DNA of 58,868 bases from Methylotenera sp. (GTDB lineage Bacteria; Pseudomonadota; Gammaproteobacteria; Burkholderiales; Methylophilaceae): contig NZ_JAURYU010000054.1 of NCBI RefSeq assembly GCF_030653755.1, positions 1 through 58,868 on the forward strand, in the 5' to 3' direction. This document shows positions 47,314 to 58,200 of the stretch, piece by piece (the stretch's first letter is position 1; each line of letters starts with the position of its first letter). A model generated the notes under the pieces. The model made no database searches and had not been told where the DNA came from. It saw only the letters and a program-made list of their open reading frames with translations. The position numbers and the translations under genes are program-made.

Positions 47314-49491
47314 TTAAGCCAGCTGATTGCCAATCGGCAATTGACGGATACGTTTACCTGTAGCCGCAAAAATTGCATTAGTCACCGCAGGGGCAACAGG
47401 CGGCAAGCCAGGCTCACCAACGCCACCCATTTTTTCAGTGCTTTGCACGATGTGTACTTCAACCTTGGGCATATCGCTCATGCGCATCACGAGATAATCA
47501 TGGAAGTTAGACTGCTGAACCTTACCTTCTTTAAAGGTAATTTCACTTTGCATGGCAGCCCCTAAGCCAAAAGAAATCGAAGACTCCATTTGTGCTTTTA
47601 GAGAATCAGGGTTTACTGCAAGACCGCAATCAATGGCACACACCATACGATGCACTTTCACTGCGCCTTGATCAACAGAGACTTCCGCGACCTGCGCAAC
47701 AAAACTGCCAAAAGACTCATGCACCGCAATGCCGCGAGAAACACCTTTAGGCAATGGCTTGCCCCACTCGGCTTTCTCAGCGGCTAAATTAAGTGCCGCT
47801 AAATGACGTGGGTGACCTTTCAAAAGCGCACGACGGTAATCTAATGGGTCTTTCTTCGCACTATGTGCAAGCTCATCAATCAAACTTTCCATCACAAATG
47901 CAGAGTGGCTATGGCCAACTGAACGCCACCAAAGCACAGGAATACCAGTTTTCACGGTATGCAAACTCACATGATAGTTAGGAATTTCCTTCAAATACGG
48001 TGAATCTGCAATGCCCTCTACTGAGGTAGCATCAACCCCATCTTTAATCATAAAAGCTTCAAATGGCGTCCCTAACATAATTGACTGACCTACCGTCACT
48101 TGCTCCCAAGCTGCTGGAAAACCATTGGTATCCAAGCCGATTTTGGCTTTGTGTAAATACATTGGGCGATAATAACCGCCCTGCACATCATCCTCACGAC
48201 TCCAAACTGTTTTCACTGGCACACCTGCCGCTTTAGCCACATGCACCGCCTCTGACACAAAGTCAGCCGCTGGATTTGCACGTCGCCCAAAACCACCACC
48301 TAAGAAAAGCGTATGTATTTTGACTTGCTCAGGCGTCAACCCTAATATTTTTGCCGCAGCTTGCTGGTCTGTTGTTTGCATTTGCGTGCCTGTCCAAATT
48401 TCACAAGCATCTTTCTCAATACGGACTGAACAGTTGAGCGGCTCCATCGGTGAATGTGCTAAATAGGGCAATGCGTATTCAGCTTCGATTAACTTATCAG
48501 CTTTAGATAACGTAGCTTTGCTATCACCCAATTGTGCTGCGACCAAGCCAGGATTAGCCGCTTTGCTTCTAAAGTCCTCAAGCATCGCTTTTGAATCAAG
48601 GCCTGCGTTGGGACCTAAATCCCATTCGACCTTCAGTGCTTCACGGCCTTGTTTTGCTGCCCAATAATTATCAGCCACCACCGCAACACCCGTAGGCACT
48701 TGCACCACCTGCTGAACACCTTTGACTTGCTTGGCAGCACTTGCATCAAAAGACTTTACTGAGCCACCGAATACTGGTGAACGCGCCACCATGGCAGTCA
48801 TCAAGCCATCGAAATGAACATCCTGCCCAAATACCGCAGTGCCATTTATTTTTTCCGGGCCATCCAGACGCTTAGTCGCCTTGCCGATCACTTTCCAATC
48901 TTTAAGGTCTTTTAGCGTAACGGCTTTCGGCGTTTCTAACTTGGCTGCAGCTTCAGCGAGATCGCCATAGCTAATTTTCGAGTCGCCGCTAATGACAAAA
49001 CCATTTTCTGTTTTAAGATTAGCAGCAGGAACACCTAATTGCTCAGCAGCGGCACCAATTAATAACTGTCGCGTCAGCGCGCCAGCTTGACGATAGCGGT
49101 CAAACTCAGACCAAGTGGTAGAAGATCCACCCGTGATTTGAATGCCGTAAGCAGTATGAAGATATGCAGGGGATGCAGAAGCATGTTCTACTCTAATCTT
49201 GCTCCAATCGGCATCCAACTCCTCTGCAATCAACATGGGCAATGTTGTCCAAATACTTTGTCCCATCTCGCTATGTGCAAGCATCACAGTGATTGTATTA
49301 TCGGTGCCAATCCGTAAAAAGGCATTGGGTGCTGGGAGCGTTGCTTCACCCGCATTGCCAGTTTCTTTCGCAGCACCCGGCAGTAAAAAGCGTTTAGCTT
49401 GAGGAATTGAAAACGCAATCACAAGGCCACCAACCACTAACGCTGAGGCTTTAATGAAAGTACGTCTAGAGATATTTAAAGGTGCAGTCAT
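47314..49491 (-). CDS. Molybdenum hydroxylase large subunit (isoquinoline 1-oxidoreductase beta type)
   Basis: 725 residues. The N terminus has a Tat signal with [15 protein letters not shown], so the enzyme is exported to the periplasm. Molybdopterin-binding blocks include [38 protein letters not shown]-like sequence, [19 protein letters not shown] and the C-terminal [19 protein letters not shown], in which Glu is the catalytic base. It is the IorB/aldehyde-dehydrogenase type, without an FAD subunit. The substrate, an N-heterocycle or an aldehyde, cannot be decided from sequence. Operon with the 2Fe-2S subunit (10 bp upstream) and xdhC. Confidence 0.88.
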   Translation of the reverse strand: MTAPLNISRRTFIKASALVVGGLVIAFSIPQAKRFLLPGAAKETGNAGEATLPAPNAFLRIGTDNTITVMLAHSEMGQSIWTTLPMLIAEELDADWSKIRVEHASASPAYLHTAYGIQITGGSSTTWSEFDRYRQAGALTRQLLIGAAAEQLGVPAANLKTENGFVISGDSKISYGDLAEAAAKLETPKAVTLKDLKDWKVIGKATKRLDGPEKINGTAVFGQDVHFDGLMTAMVARSPVFGGSVKSFDASAAKQVKGVQQVVQVPTGVAVVADNYWAAKQGREALKVEWDLGPNAGLDSKAMLEDFRSKAANPGLVAAQLGDSKATLSKADKLIEAEYALPYLAHSPMEPLNCSVRIEKDACEIWTGTQMQTTDQQAAAKILGLTPEQVKIHTLFLGGGFGRRANPAADFVSEAVHVAKAAGVPVKTVWSREDDVQGGYYRPMYLHKAKIGLDTNGFPAAWEQVTVGQSIMLGTPFEAFMIKDGVDATSVEGIADSPYLKEIPNYHVSLHTVKTGIPVLWWRSVGHSHSAFVMESLIDELAHSAKKDPLDYRRALLKGHPRHLAALNLAAEKAEWGKPLPKGVSRGIAVHESFGSFVAQVAEVSVDQGAVKVHRMVCAIDCGLAVNPDSLKAQMESSISFGLGAAMQSEITFKEGKVQQSNFHDYLVMRMSDMPKVEVHIVQSTEKMGGVGEPGLPPVAPAVTNAIFAATGKRIRQLPIGNQLA

Positions 49492-49501
49492 GAATATCTC
49501 C

Positions 49502-49960
49502 TTAAGCTAATTTAGTGGCAGCAGCATGAATCGCTGCACGGATACGCGGATAAGTACCACAACGGCAGATATTTCCGCTCATGGCTGCATCAATATCGGC
49601 ATCAGTTGGTGTTTGGTTGCTAGTCAGCAAAGCTGTCGCGGCCATAATTTGGCCGGATTGGCAGTATCCACACTGCACCACATCCACCTCACTCCAGGCC
49701 GCTTGAACCGCTTGGCCAACTTTATCATTTTGAATATCTTCAATCGTGGTAATTTTTTTACCAACTGCAGCAGCGATAGGCGTAACACACGAACGAATTG
49801 GCTCCCCATCTAAATGAACCGTACAGGCACCACATTGCGCCATGCCACAACCAAACTTGGTACCAGTCAAATGCATGACATCTCTTAATGCCCACAGTAT
49901 CGGCATATCATCAGACACATCTAGCTTCTCTTCTTTACCATTGATATTCAAAATAATCAT
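49502..49960 (-). CDS. Molybdenum hydroxylase 2Fe-2S subunit (IorA type)
   Basis: 152 residues with two [2Fe-2S] sites: the plant-type ferredoxin motif in GTKFGCGMAQCGACTVHLDG, and the C-terminal helical site CGYCQSGQIM plus MSGNICRCGTYPRIR. It passes electrons from the molybdenum centre to an outside acceptor. It has no signal peptide and presumably rides with the Tat-exported large subunit. It is the first gene of the operon, divergent from a LysR regulator. Confidence 0.93.
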   Translation of the reverse strand: MIILNINGKEEKLDVSDDMPILWALRDVMHLTGTKFGCGMAQCGACTVHLDGEPIRSCVTPIAAAVGKKITTIEDIQNDKVGQAVQAAWSEVDVVQCGYCQSGQIMAATALLTSNQTPTDADIDAAMSGNICRCGTYPRIRAAIHAAATKLA

Positions 49961-50091
49961 GATGGCTTACCCTCTAATTTGTTGTTTTAATATTGATTTT
50001 TATAAACTTATACGGCAATTATCGTTTAATGCTAAATAACAATGAATGCAAAAATAGCACTATCTCATACTGTTAACTATCATTATATGGA

Positions 50092-50120
50092 ATAATTTGG
50101 AATTGATAATTCCAAATTAT
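50092..50120. promoter_or_regulatory. Perfect 29-bp palindrome between iorA and lysR
   Basis: ATAATTTGGAATT-GAT-AATTCCAAATTAT: 13-bp perfect arms with a 3-nt centre. It has LysR-box symmetry (T-N11-A included) and reaches the first possible start codon of the lysR gene, so bound protein would block that gene. It probably also regulates the divergent hydroxylase operon. Confidence 0.75.
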
Positions 50121-51039
50121 GGATTACTTATTCATGCAGAATCAATTAGAAATGCTACGTATATTTAAAGCAGTAGCAGAATCCGCCAATTTTAAAGAAG
50201 CCTCAATCCGACTAGGCATTTCACCACAATCTGTCACTCGCGCCATCAAAGAGTTAGAAGAACGCGTTGGTGAACCACTGTTTTATAGAAGCACACGTAA
50301 CACTACCATTACCGAATTTGGTAAGCAAATGGCACTGAAAAGTGAAGGTGTGATTGAGCAAGTGGATGCACTCTTTCAGTTGAATCAGCATACACATGCG
50401 CCAAAAGCGATAGAAGGCTCAGTTAAAATAACGATGCCAAGCACATTTGGACGCCAATATTTACTACCAGCCCTCACTGCGTTTGCAAAAGAGTACCCGA
50501 ACATTCAGCTAGATCTCAGATTCTCCGATCTGATTGATAATGTCGTGGCTGATCAAATGGATATTGGGGTTCGTATCGGTTTTTTTAGCAACAACAGAAA
50601 TGTTGCAAGACGTGTGAATGAAATTAAATTTCATATAGTAGGCGCGCCTGCGCTGATAGAAAAAACCGGTATTCCTAATCAAGTCAACGATTTATGTGGA
50701 ATGCCATACACAGGACTTATTGACCAGAATACAGGCAGAATGTGGCCTTGGTCTTTTGCGAATGAACCTGACTGCTTTCCTAGCGCGCCAGCCTTCATTA
50801 CAGATGACATCGAAGCCGAACTAGCAGCAGTACTTGCTGGTGTCGGTTACAGTCAGCTTCCTGATGCTATATGTAAGAAATACATCCAAAATGGCCAGCT
50901 CGTTTCCGTATTGGCAGATCAAGCACCCGCCCCATGGGGTATTTATGTGTACCGTCCACAGCGAGGCCCTGTGGCAGAACGCGTGAGAGTCGTATTTGAT
51001 TATTTAGCAAAAACACTCAGTGAGATTAAGTTTGGATAG
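50119..51039 (+). CDS. LysR-family transcriptional regulator
   Basis: 306 residues. The N-terminal winged HTH (LRIFKAVAESANFKEASIRLGISPQSVTRAIKELEERVG) is followed by the effector-binding domain of the LysR substrate-binding fold (VKITMPSTFGRQYLLPALTAFAKEYP). The start at 50119 lies inside the palindrome; the ATG at 50134 is an alternative that would free the operator. Neither has a clear ribosome site. It probably controls the divergent molybdenum hydroxylase operon and possibly the SDR gene 124 bp downstream. Confidence 0.9.
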   Translation: MDYLFMQNQLEMLRIFKAVAESANFKEASIRLGISPQSVTRAIKELEERVGEPLFYRSTRNTTITEFGKQMALKSEGVIEQVDALFQLNQHTHAPKAIEGSVKITMPSTFGRQYLLPALTAFAKEYPNIQLDLRFSDLIDNVVADQMDIGVRIGFFSNNRNVARRVNEIKFHIVGAPALIEKTGIPNQVNDLCGMPYTGLIDQNTGRMWPWSFANEPDCFPSAPAFITDDIEAELAAVLAGVGYSQLPDAICKKYIQNGQLVSVLADQAPAPWGIYVYRPQRGPVAERVRVVFDYLAKTLSEIKFG

Positions 51040-51163
51040 ACACAGACAGCGTTTTTAAAAACAGTTTGAATTAAACAATATAATAAGTTTCAAACACAGC
51101 AACATGATTAACAAACACTTTTGAGTAACTTATATCAAATCAATTAGCACCTGGGAGTCATTT

Positions 51164-51859
51164 ATGTCAGAAAACTATCAAGTACTTATCACTGGCGCCA
51201 ACCGTGGCATTGGCCTAGAGTTCGTCAGTCAATATGCACGTGACGGCCGGAAAGTAGTAGCATGCTGTCGCGCTCCAGAACAAGCAAGCTCATTACAAGC
51301 ACTCGCAAAAACACATACAAACATTCAAATACTGCCATTGGATGTTGCCGACTTTGCTCAAATTGATGCTTTAGCGCTTCAGCTAAAAGATTTAAAAATA
51401 GATCTACTGATCAACAATGCTGGCATTTACCCAGATAGCAGCACAGACGACATCAATACTAACGATTGGCTAGATGCATTTAAAGTAAACAGCATGGCGC
51501 CGTTGAAAATGGCCATGGCTTTTGCACCTCACATTGCCAATAGTAAACTGAAAAAGATTGCCACGCTCTCCAGCAAAATGGGCAGCTTAGACGATAATAC
51601 CAGTGGCGGTAGTTATATTTACAGAAGCTCAAAAGCCGCAGCTAATATGGTGATGAAAAGCTTATCGATAGACTTACAACCGTTAGGCATTACCGTCGTC
51701 ACCTTACACCCAGGCTGGGTGCAAACCGAAATGGGCGGTAGCAATGCATTAATCGACACTAAAACAAGTGTTACTGGCTTACGCAAGGTAATTGAACAAT
51801 CAAACCTAAATACAACAGGGCAATTTATTGCCTATGATGGGCAACTTATCAAATGGTAA
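51164..51859 (+). CDS. Short-chain dehydrogenase/reductase
   Basis: 231 residues, classical SDR. It has the cofactor motif TGANRGIG near the N terminus, NNAG at about 84, the catalytic Ser in ATLSSKMGS and the YxxxK pair in YRSSK. It is preceded by GGGAG. The fold and length resemble C-factor-like reductases. The substrate is unknown. It may be controlled with the LysR gene upstream, which reads in the same direction. Confidence 0.9.
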   Translation: MSENYQVLITGANRGIGLEFVSQYARDGRKVVACCRAPEQASSLQALAKTHTNIQILPLDVADFAQIDALALQLKDLKIDLLINNAGIYPDSSTDDINTNDWLDAFKVNSMAPLKMAMAFAPHIANSKLKKIATLSSKMGSLDDNTSGGSYIYRSSKAAANMVMKSLSIDLQPLGITVVTLHPGWVQTEMGGSNALIDTKTSVTGLRKVIEQSNLNTTGQFIAYDGQLIKW

Positions 51860-52266
51860 AGTCGGCCCATTAATAATCAAAGCAAGATCGTACTTACCTA
51901 TACAAAGTTTAACATCACAAATGAATAGCAATTAACTGCTGATAATTACTTTGCACGCTGATCGAAATGAATCATAAGTCACAATTCTACTAAGCAAATA
52001 TTAAGGTCAGATACCATGATACCCCTTACCTAAGCTCGTGAATTGCAATGATGATATAAACTTGTGTCTTTTAAAAAACAACAACAATGTACTATAATTA
52101 CTCGTCTTAATTTACAAGCTAGTCAATACAATCATATTTTCGTTACATCCCCAATTTAAATAAGTAAACACAAATTACAATAACGTGGCTTCTAAAAAGC
52201 ATGCTAAGTCTTAGTATGTTTAAACGTACATGTAAAAATTTCGAATAAAAATAAAACTGGTCACTA
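51860..52266. other. 407-bp AT-rich gap ahead of RND operon 2
   Basis: No gene is visible. It holds an isolated TATAAT (52093-52098) and an inverted repeat CATGCTAAG-T-CTTAGTATG (52200-52218, one mismatch), which could be an operator for the metal-efflux genes that follow. Confidence 0.4.
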
Positions 52267-52560
52267 ATGCGCAAGATTCAAACAATGTTCAAAAAACTGC
52301 TGTTAATCATAGGATTAATATCAATTTTTGCATCTGTTTTTAATCAGCATTTCAATAATAACGCATTTGATACACAAGGCAATGACCTAGTAACAATGGT
52401 GCAATTTGATATAGATAGCAACCGAGACATTGCTGATAACATTGCTGTTACTAGCGTTTTATATCATCAAATCATTCGAAAGAGCCCTGCTTACTACTCC
52501 TACAGCGCAAGCTATCAAGAACCAACCCTGTTAGTTCACCTAAGACCTCCGCGCACTTAA
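52267..52560 (+). CDS. Small exported protein ahead of RND operon 2
   Basis: 97 residues. A signal or anchor helix (MFKKLLLIIGLISIFASVF) is followed by an acidic-polar mature part (TQGNDLVTMVQFDIDSNRD) and a C-terminal HLRPPRT tail. An ATG 18 nt in is an alternative start. It has no recognised family. Its place before an RND operon and its Arg-Pro-Pro end recall the small protein ahead of operon 1. A hairpin TGCAAGC-N11-GCTTGCA (52581-52605) lies just after it. Confidence 0.55.
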   Translation: MRKIQTMFKKLLLIIGLISIFASVFNQHFNNNAFDTQGNDLVTMVQFDIDSNRDIADNIAVTSVLYHQIIRKSPAYYSYSASYQEPTLLVHLRPPRT

Positions 52561-52750
52561 TCTAAATGTGGCTTAATTCTTGCAAGCTTAACTATTAGGC
52601 TTGCAGGCATTGTCAATCTCTGCCGTTGCTACCCAGAACGATGCTTATCTCATAGGCATGCGTGCTGCACAGCGCAAAATCAAAATTAATAATTTTTGTC
52701 ATTAGTTAATAGCGATTAATTAGTTTCAAACTTCACTCAGGAAACTGTTT

Positions 52751-54037
52751 ATGCATCATTTTAGTGCAAGTAGGCGATTAACAAGCTCAAAAAAAAGACG
52801 CTTAACTTCCCTTATCGTTTTATTGTCTAGTTTTATGTTTAGTCATACAACACATTCAGCGCAAAGCTTTACATTGGAACAAATTGTAAAAATTGCTGCC
52901 GAACAAAATCCATCCATTACCATTTCAAAGGCACGCGAAGATGCCGCCACAGCATCGGTCATTACAGCGACGACTTATGCTAACCCTCAATTTGAAATTG
53001 GCGCAGGTCCTTCAAACTACATTACACCGGGTGGTCAGGGTAACAATCGCAACTGGGGAGTGGCACTGTCACAGCCTTTAGACTTCCCAAGCGTTCGCAA
53101 TGCTAAAAGAGAAGTCGCTGAAAAAAACGTTGACGTAGCAACACTTGGCATCGAGCTTACAAAAACGGATGTTCGTGCACGCGTAAAAAGCGCTTTTTAT
53201 GATGTATTACAACGTCAGGCAGTGCTTGAGATTGCTGAAGCAGATCGTAATTTGCTTAAGGATATCCGTGAGCGTGTCAAATTACGTGTCGATGTAGGCG
53301 AATCTCCAAAATATGAGCTCATTAAAGCAGATACTGAAGCACTAGCGGCTGAGCGAGACTATCAGAGCGCAAGAGTAAGAGTGATTGAAGGAAAAGCCTA
53401 TCTGCGAGGCTTAATTGGTGCTGTAGTGCCAGAGGATTACAACCTCACTGGCGAGTTACCCCTAAGCGCTAGCCTACCAAACATTGAAGACATTCGTGTT
53501 CTGATCAATGACGCTGTGCAGTTGAGACAAATTCGTGCAGCGATTAAAACTTCTGAGGCTAATCTGAGATTACAAGAAAAATTACGTAACCCAGGGTTAA
53601 CTGTTAGAGCAGGAGTTGAGCAAGACCCTGATTTACGCCAGTTTAGGCTGGGCGTTCTCATCCCAATACCAGTTTGGGATCAGCGCGGTGGGCCAATTGC
53701 ACAAGCAGCGGCTGAGTTAAAAGAAGTCAATGCGATGTTAAGTGAGCGTGAGTTGGCAATTAATCGCGATATTGAATCTGCCTATCAGCGCTATTTAATT
53801 TCACAGCAACAAGTAGTTGCATTTGAGAGTGGCCTGCTATCTCAGGCTGAGTCAGTGCTTAAAGTAGCAGAAGCCGCCTACCGCTTTGGCGAGCGCGGGA
53901 TACTTGATTACTTAGATGCGCAACGTACCAAACGTGTTGTCAGTAAAGACTACTTATCCGCACGCTACGAATATATTAACACCATGCTGGAAATTGAACG
54001 CTTGCTTGGCTATGAACTTTTGGAGGTTAAATCTTAA
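52751..54037 (+). CDS. TolC/CzcC-type outer-membrane factor, operon 2
   Basis: 428 residues. A long basic signal region (RRLTSSKKRRLTSLIVLLSSF) is followed by two outer-membrane efflux repeats (FTLEQIVKIAAEQNPSITISK, YRFGERGILDYLDAQRTKRVV). It provides the outer-membrane channel of the second metal efflux system. Its last base is the first base of the adaptor gene's start codon. Confidence 0.9.
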   Translation: MHHFSASRRLTSSKKRRLTSLIVLLSSFMFSHTTHSAQSFTLEQIVKIAAEQNPSITISKAREDAATASVITATTYANPQFEIGAGPSNYITPGGQGNNRNWGVALSQPLDFPSVRNAKREVAEKNVDVATLGIELTKTDVRARVKSAFYDVLQRQAVLEIAEADRNLLKDIRERVKLRVDVGESPKYELIKADTEALAAERDYQSARVRVIEGKAYLRGLIGAVVPEDYNLTGELPLSASLPNIEDIRVLINDAVQLRQIRAAIKTSEANLRLQEKLRNPGLTVRAGVEQDPDLRQFRLGVLIPIPVWDQRGGPIAQAAAELKEVNAMLSERELAINRDIESAYQRYLISQQQVVAFESGLLSQAESVLKVAEAAYRFGERGILDYLDAQRTKRVVSKDYLSARYEYINTMLEIERLLGYELLEVKS

Positions 54038-55212
54038 TGTCTGCTATATCTATGTTTTCAAATGCTTTACCAAGTAAAAATCTGTTTCTTGCTTTGTTTA
54101 TAGCCAGCACTTTATTAGTTGGCTGTAATGCAAAAAAAGAAGAAGCGCCAGTTGTCGCTGAAGTAATAGATCCAAATATTGTGGAAATCTCAGGCCAATT
54201 AGCAAGCCAGATTAAACTTCACACAGTGGGTAATATAGAAATGCGTGGCACCTTGCGCGTTCCAGGAACAGTGCAAGTTGATGAACAGCGCATGGCAAGA
54301 ATCGGTGCCTCAGTGACTGGGCGCATTAAAGACATTGAAGCCACCCTAGGCCAAAATGTCAAAAATGGGCAAGTCCTAGCAACGCTAAATAGTACTGAGT
54401 TAGCACAAAATCAACTGGTTTATATCAAAGCTGCTCAGCAGATTGGCTTGCAAAGTAAAGCCGTAGAGCGTGCTCAATTACTGCAAGAAGCCGATGTTAT
54501 TGGTGCAGCTGAATTGCAACGCAGAGAAGCAGAGTTGAGTGCTGCGCAAGCTGAGTTAAATGCAGCTCGAGACCAACTACAGGTATTGGGCATGAGCGAG
54601 TCTGCTATCGACAAACTGACGCAGACAGGGCAAATTCGTTCTTATAGCAATGTAGTATCGCGTATCTCAGGCACAGTGATTAGCCGCAAGGTTAATCTAG
54701 GGCAAGTAGTACAGCCAGCAGAAGAGTTATTTATCATTGCCGACCTTTCTCGTGTCTGGGTAGTTGCTGAAGTACCTGAACAACAGGTAGAACTGATTAA
54801 AATCGATGAAGAAGTCGTGATTGAGATTCCAGCGCTTGGTAATAAACAATATAAAGCTAAGCTAATTTATGAAGGCGACGTAGTAAACCCAGAAACCAGA
54901 ACTGTCACTGTGCGCTCTGATCTGGCAAACGAAGATCGTGAAATTAAGCCCGACATGCTGGTTTCAATGCTGATTCAATCGCAGCCAGAACCAAAACTAG
55001 CCTTGCCATTACAAAGTATTGTCAGAGAAAACGATACTACTTATGTTTACGTACAGCTAGCACCAAACAAGTTCCGTCTGCGTGAAGTTGAATTGGGGCC
55101 AGAATATGAAGGAATGGTGACCATCCTGAATGGTGTGTCCAAGGAAGAGATTGTAGTAGCGGATGGCGCATTCCATGTTAACAATGAACGTAAACGCAAA
55201 GAATTGGAGTAA
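54037..55212 (+). CDS. RND periplasmic adaptor lipoprotein, operon 2
   Basis: 391 residues with a lipoprotein signal (FIASTLLVGC). Domain order is barrel, lipoyl half (GRIKDIEATLGQNVKNGQVLATL), alpha-hairpin, second lipoyl half and membrane-proximal C-terminal domain. It is acylated, unlike the adaptor of operon 1, and the two are clearly different lineages. It overlaps the outer-membrane-factor gene and lies 3 bp ahead of the pump. Confidence 0.9.
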   Translation: MSAISMFSNALPSKNLFLALFIASTLLVGCNAKKEEAPVVAEVIDPNIVEISGQLASQIKLHTVGNIEMRGTLRVPGTVQVDEQRMARIGASVTGRIKDIEATLGQNVKNGQVLATLNSTELAQNQLVYIKAAQQIGLQSKAVERAQLLQEADVIGAAELQRREAELSAAQAELNAARDQLQVLGMSESAIDKLTQTGQIRSYSNVVSRISGTVISRKVNLGQVVQPAEELFIIADLSRVWVVAEVPEQQVELIKIDEEVVIEIPALGNKQYKAKLIYEGDVVNPETRTVTVRSDLANEDREIKPDMLVSMLIQSQPEPKLALPLQSIVRENDTTYVYVQLAPNKFRLREVELGPEYEGMVTILNGVSKEEIVVADGAFHVNNERKRKELE

Positions 55213-55215
55213 CGC

Positions 55216-58200
55216 ATGATCGAATCTCTAATTCGTGGGGCGCTTAAACAGCGCCTGATTGTCATGGTGTTTGCCGTTGCAATGATGATTGCAGGCATAT
55301 TTGCATTACAAAGACTTTCTGTGGATGCTTTTCCAGATGTCACCAATGTACAGGTGCAGATCGCAACACAGGCGACAGGTAAGTCACCAGAAGAAGTTGA
55401 GCGTTTTATTACCGTGCCTCTTGAAATCAGTATGACTGGGTTGCCGGGCCTGATAGAAATGCGCTCGCTCAATCGTAATGGCCTATCTTTAATTACGCTG
55501 GTATTCACTGAAAAAACGGATGTATATTTTGCGCGTCAGCTGGTGATGGAAAGGCTGATGGAAGTGATGGAAAAAATGCCAGAAGGCGTCATGCCAATTC
55601 TTGGCCCTGTTGCAACTGGTCTTGGTGAGGTTTATCAATATACGTTGGATAAACCTAGTGATGGTGAAAAAGAGCTTACGGTAGAAGATCTCACCGAACG
55701 CCGTGCGATACAAGACTGGGTGGTGAGGCCACTGCTGCGTGGTATTCCTGGCGTGGCCGAAATCAACTCGCAAGGTGGTTACGTTAAGCAATATCAGGCA
55801 CAAGTTAACCCAGACCGTATGAACCATTATGGTTTAAAACTACAGGATATTTATACAGCATTTGCTAAGAACAATGCCAACAGCGGTGGTGGCGTATTGC
55901 CACAATTTGCAGAACAGTATCTGATTCGCGGTGTGGGTCTGATTGAAAATCTAGATGACATTCGTAATATCGTTCTAAAAGAGCAAAATGGTGTGCCAGT
56001 GTTTATGCGAGACGTCGCTGAAGTTAAGCTAGGGCATGAAGTGCGCGTTGGAGCAGTGATGAAAAATGGCTATACCGAGTCAGTTGGTGGCATTGTCATT
56101 ATGATGCGTGCGGGTAACGCCAAAGAAGTTGTGAGCCGCGTTAAAGATCGTGTAAAAGAAATCAACGACAAAGGCATGTTGCCAAATGGCTTACAGATTG
56201 TGCCTTACTATGACCGTAGCGAGCTAGTAGATGCGGCATTGTTTACGGTAACAAAAGTGCTAATCGAAGGCATTATTCTGGTGGTTTTTATTCTGTTCCT
56301 ATTCTTAGGTGATGTGCGCTCTAGCATTATTGTGGTGGCAACGCTCATACTAACGCCGCTAATTACGTTCATGGCGATGAATTATTACGGAATTTCAGCT
56401 AACCTCATGTCCTTAGGCGGCTTGGCAATTGCGATCGGCCTCATGGTTGATGGTTCGGTAGTGGTGGTTGAAAACGCCTTCCACCATTTAGGGCACAGGC
56501 AAAACGAGAGTAAGGTGCGCGTGGTGCTGGAGGCCGCGAGTGAAGTCGCTACGCCGGTATTATTTGGGGTAGGCATTATTATTTTAGTGTTCTTGCCACT
56601 CATGACACTAGAAGGAATGGAAGGCAAGATGTTTGCACCGTTAGCAATGACGATTGCAATCGCCTTGTTTGTATCACTGGTCATTTCACTAACCTTATCT
56701 CCAGTGCTTTGCTCTTACATTCTTAAGGGTGGTTCAGGTGAGGACACTAAGCTAATCCAATCGATTAAAAACCCATATTTGAAGCTGCTTAACTGGGCGC
56801 TTACGAATGATAAGAAAACTATTGCAACAGCATCATCAGTGTTCATTATTTCGTTATTGGTGTTGCCGTTGCTGGGGACCTCTTTTATTCCTGAAATGAA
56901 AGAAGGTTCAATTGTTCCGGGTATTAACCGTGTGCCTAACATTTCGCTTGAAGAATCTATCAAGATGGAAAACGAAGCAATGCGGCTGATTATGGAAAAG
57001 GTACCGGGCGTTAAATCTGCAATGTCTGGTATCGGTCGTGGTGAAAGCCCAGCTGACCCGCAAGCACAGAACGAATCTACGCCAATTGTCAGCCTGAAGC
57101 CAAGGGACGAATGGCCTGAGGGCTGGACGCAGGATGATATCGCCGACAAGATGACCGAAGTATTATCTGCAGGATTACCTGGCGTACAAATTGTCATGGC
57201 ACAGCCGATTTCAGATCGTGTGGATGAGTTGTTAACTGGTGTTAGATCGGACGTGGCAGTGAAAGTATTTGGTGATGACATGGCTAAACTCAAAAGCAAG
57301 GCTGATGAAATTGCTAGAATAGCCAGTACAGTGCCAGGTGCGGTCGATCTACGTGTTGAAAAGGTTTCAGGCCAGCAATACCTGAATATCACCATCAACC
57401 GACAGGCGATTGCACGTCAGGGTATTAATGCTTCGGATATTCACGATATCATTGAAACTGCGATTGGCGGTAAGGTTGCCACCGAGATTTATGAAGGTGA
57501 GCGTAGGTTTTCTGGTGCGGTTCGCTTTCCTGAAAGTTTCAGGGACAATACCGAAGCGATCGGCAATATACTGGTAACTTCGCCAAACGGCTCACGCGTT
57601 GCATTGCGAGACCTAGCCAATATTGAAATTAAAGATGGCCCTGCACAAATCAGTCGTGAGTTAGGCAAACGCCGTATTGTAGTGGCAATTAACGTAAGAG
57701 ATCGTGATCTGGGCGGGTTTGTTGCAGAATTACAGCAAACGCTAGATAAACAACTCAAGTTGCCTGACGGTTATTATCTTGAGTACGGTGGGCAATTCCA
57801 AAACATGGAGCGCGCACTAAATCATCTAATGATTATCGTTCCGGTGACCATTGCGGCAATCTTCTTCTTGCTGTTCTTGTTGTTTAATTCGGTAAGATAC
57901 GCAACGATGATTATCATGATTTTACCTTTTGCTTCTATTGGTGGAATCTTTGCTTTACTGGTTACTGGGGAGTACCTCTCTGTACCAGCATCCGTTGGTT
58001 TCATTGCTTTATGGGGTATTGCCGTACTTAATGGCGTAGTATTAGTATCTTACATACGCTCACTACGTGATGAAGGTAGAGGTCAGATCGAAGCGATTGT
58101 GGAAGGCTGTCAACAAAGGTTTAGGCCAGTGATGATGACGGCAACGGTAGCCATGTTGGCGCTGGTGCCATTCCTATTTGCTACAGGCCCTGGCTCTGAA

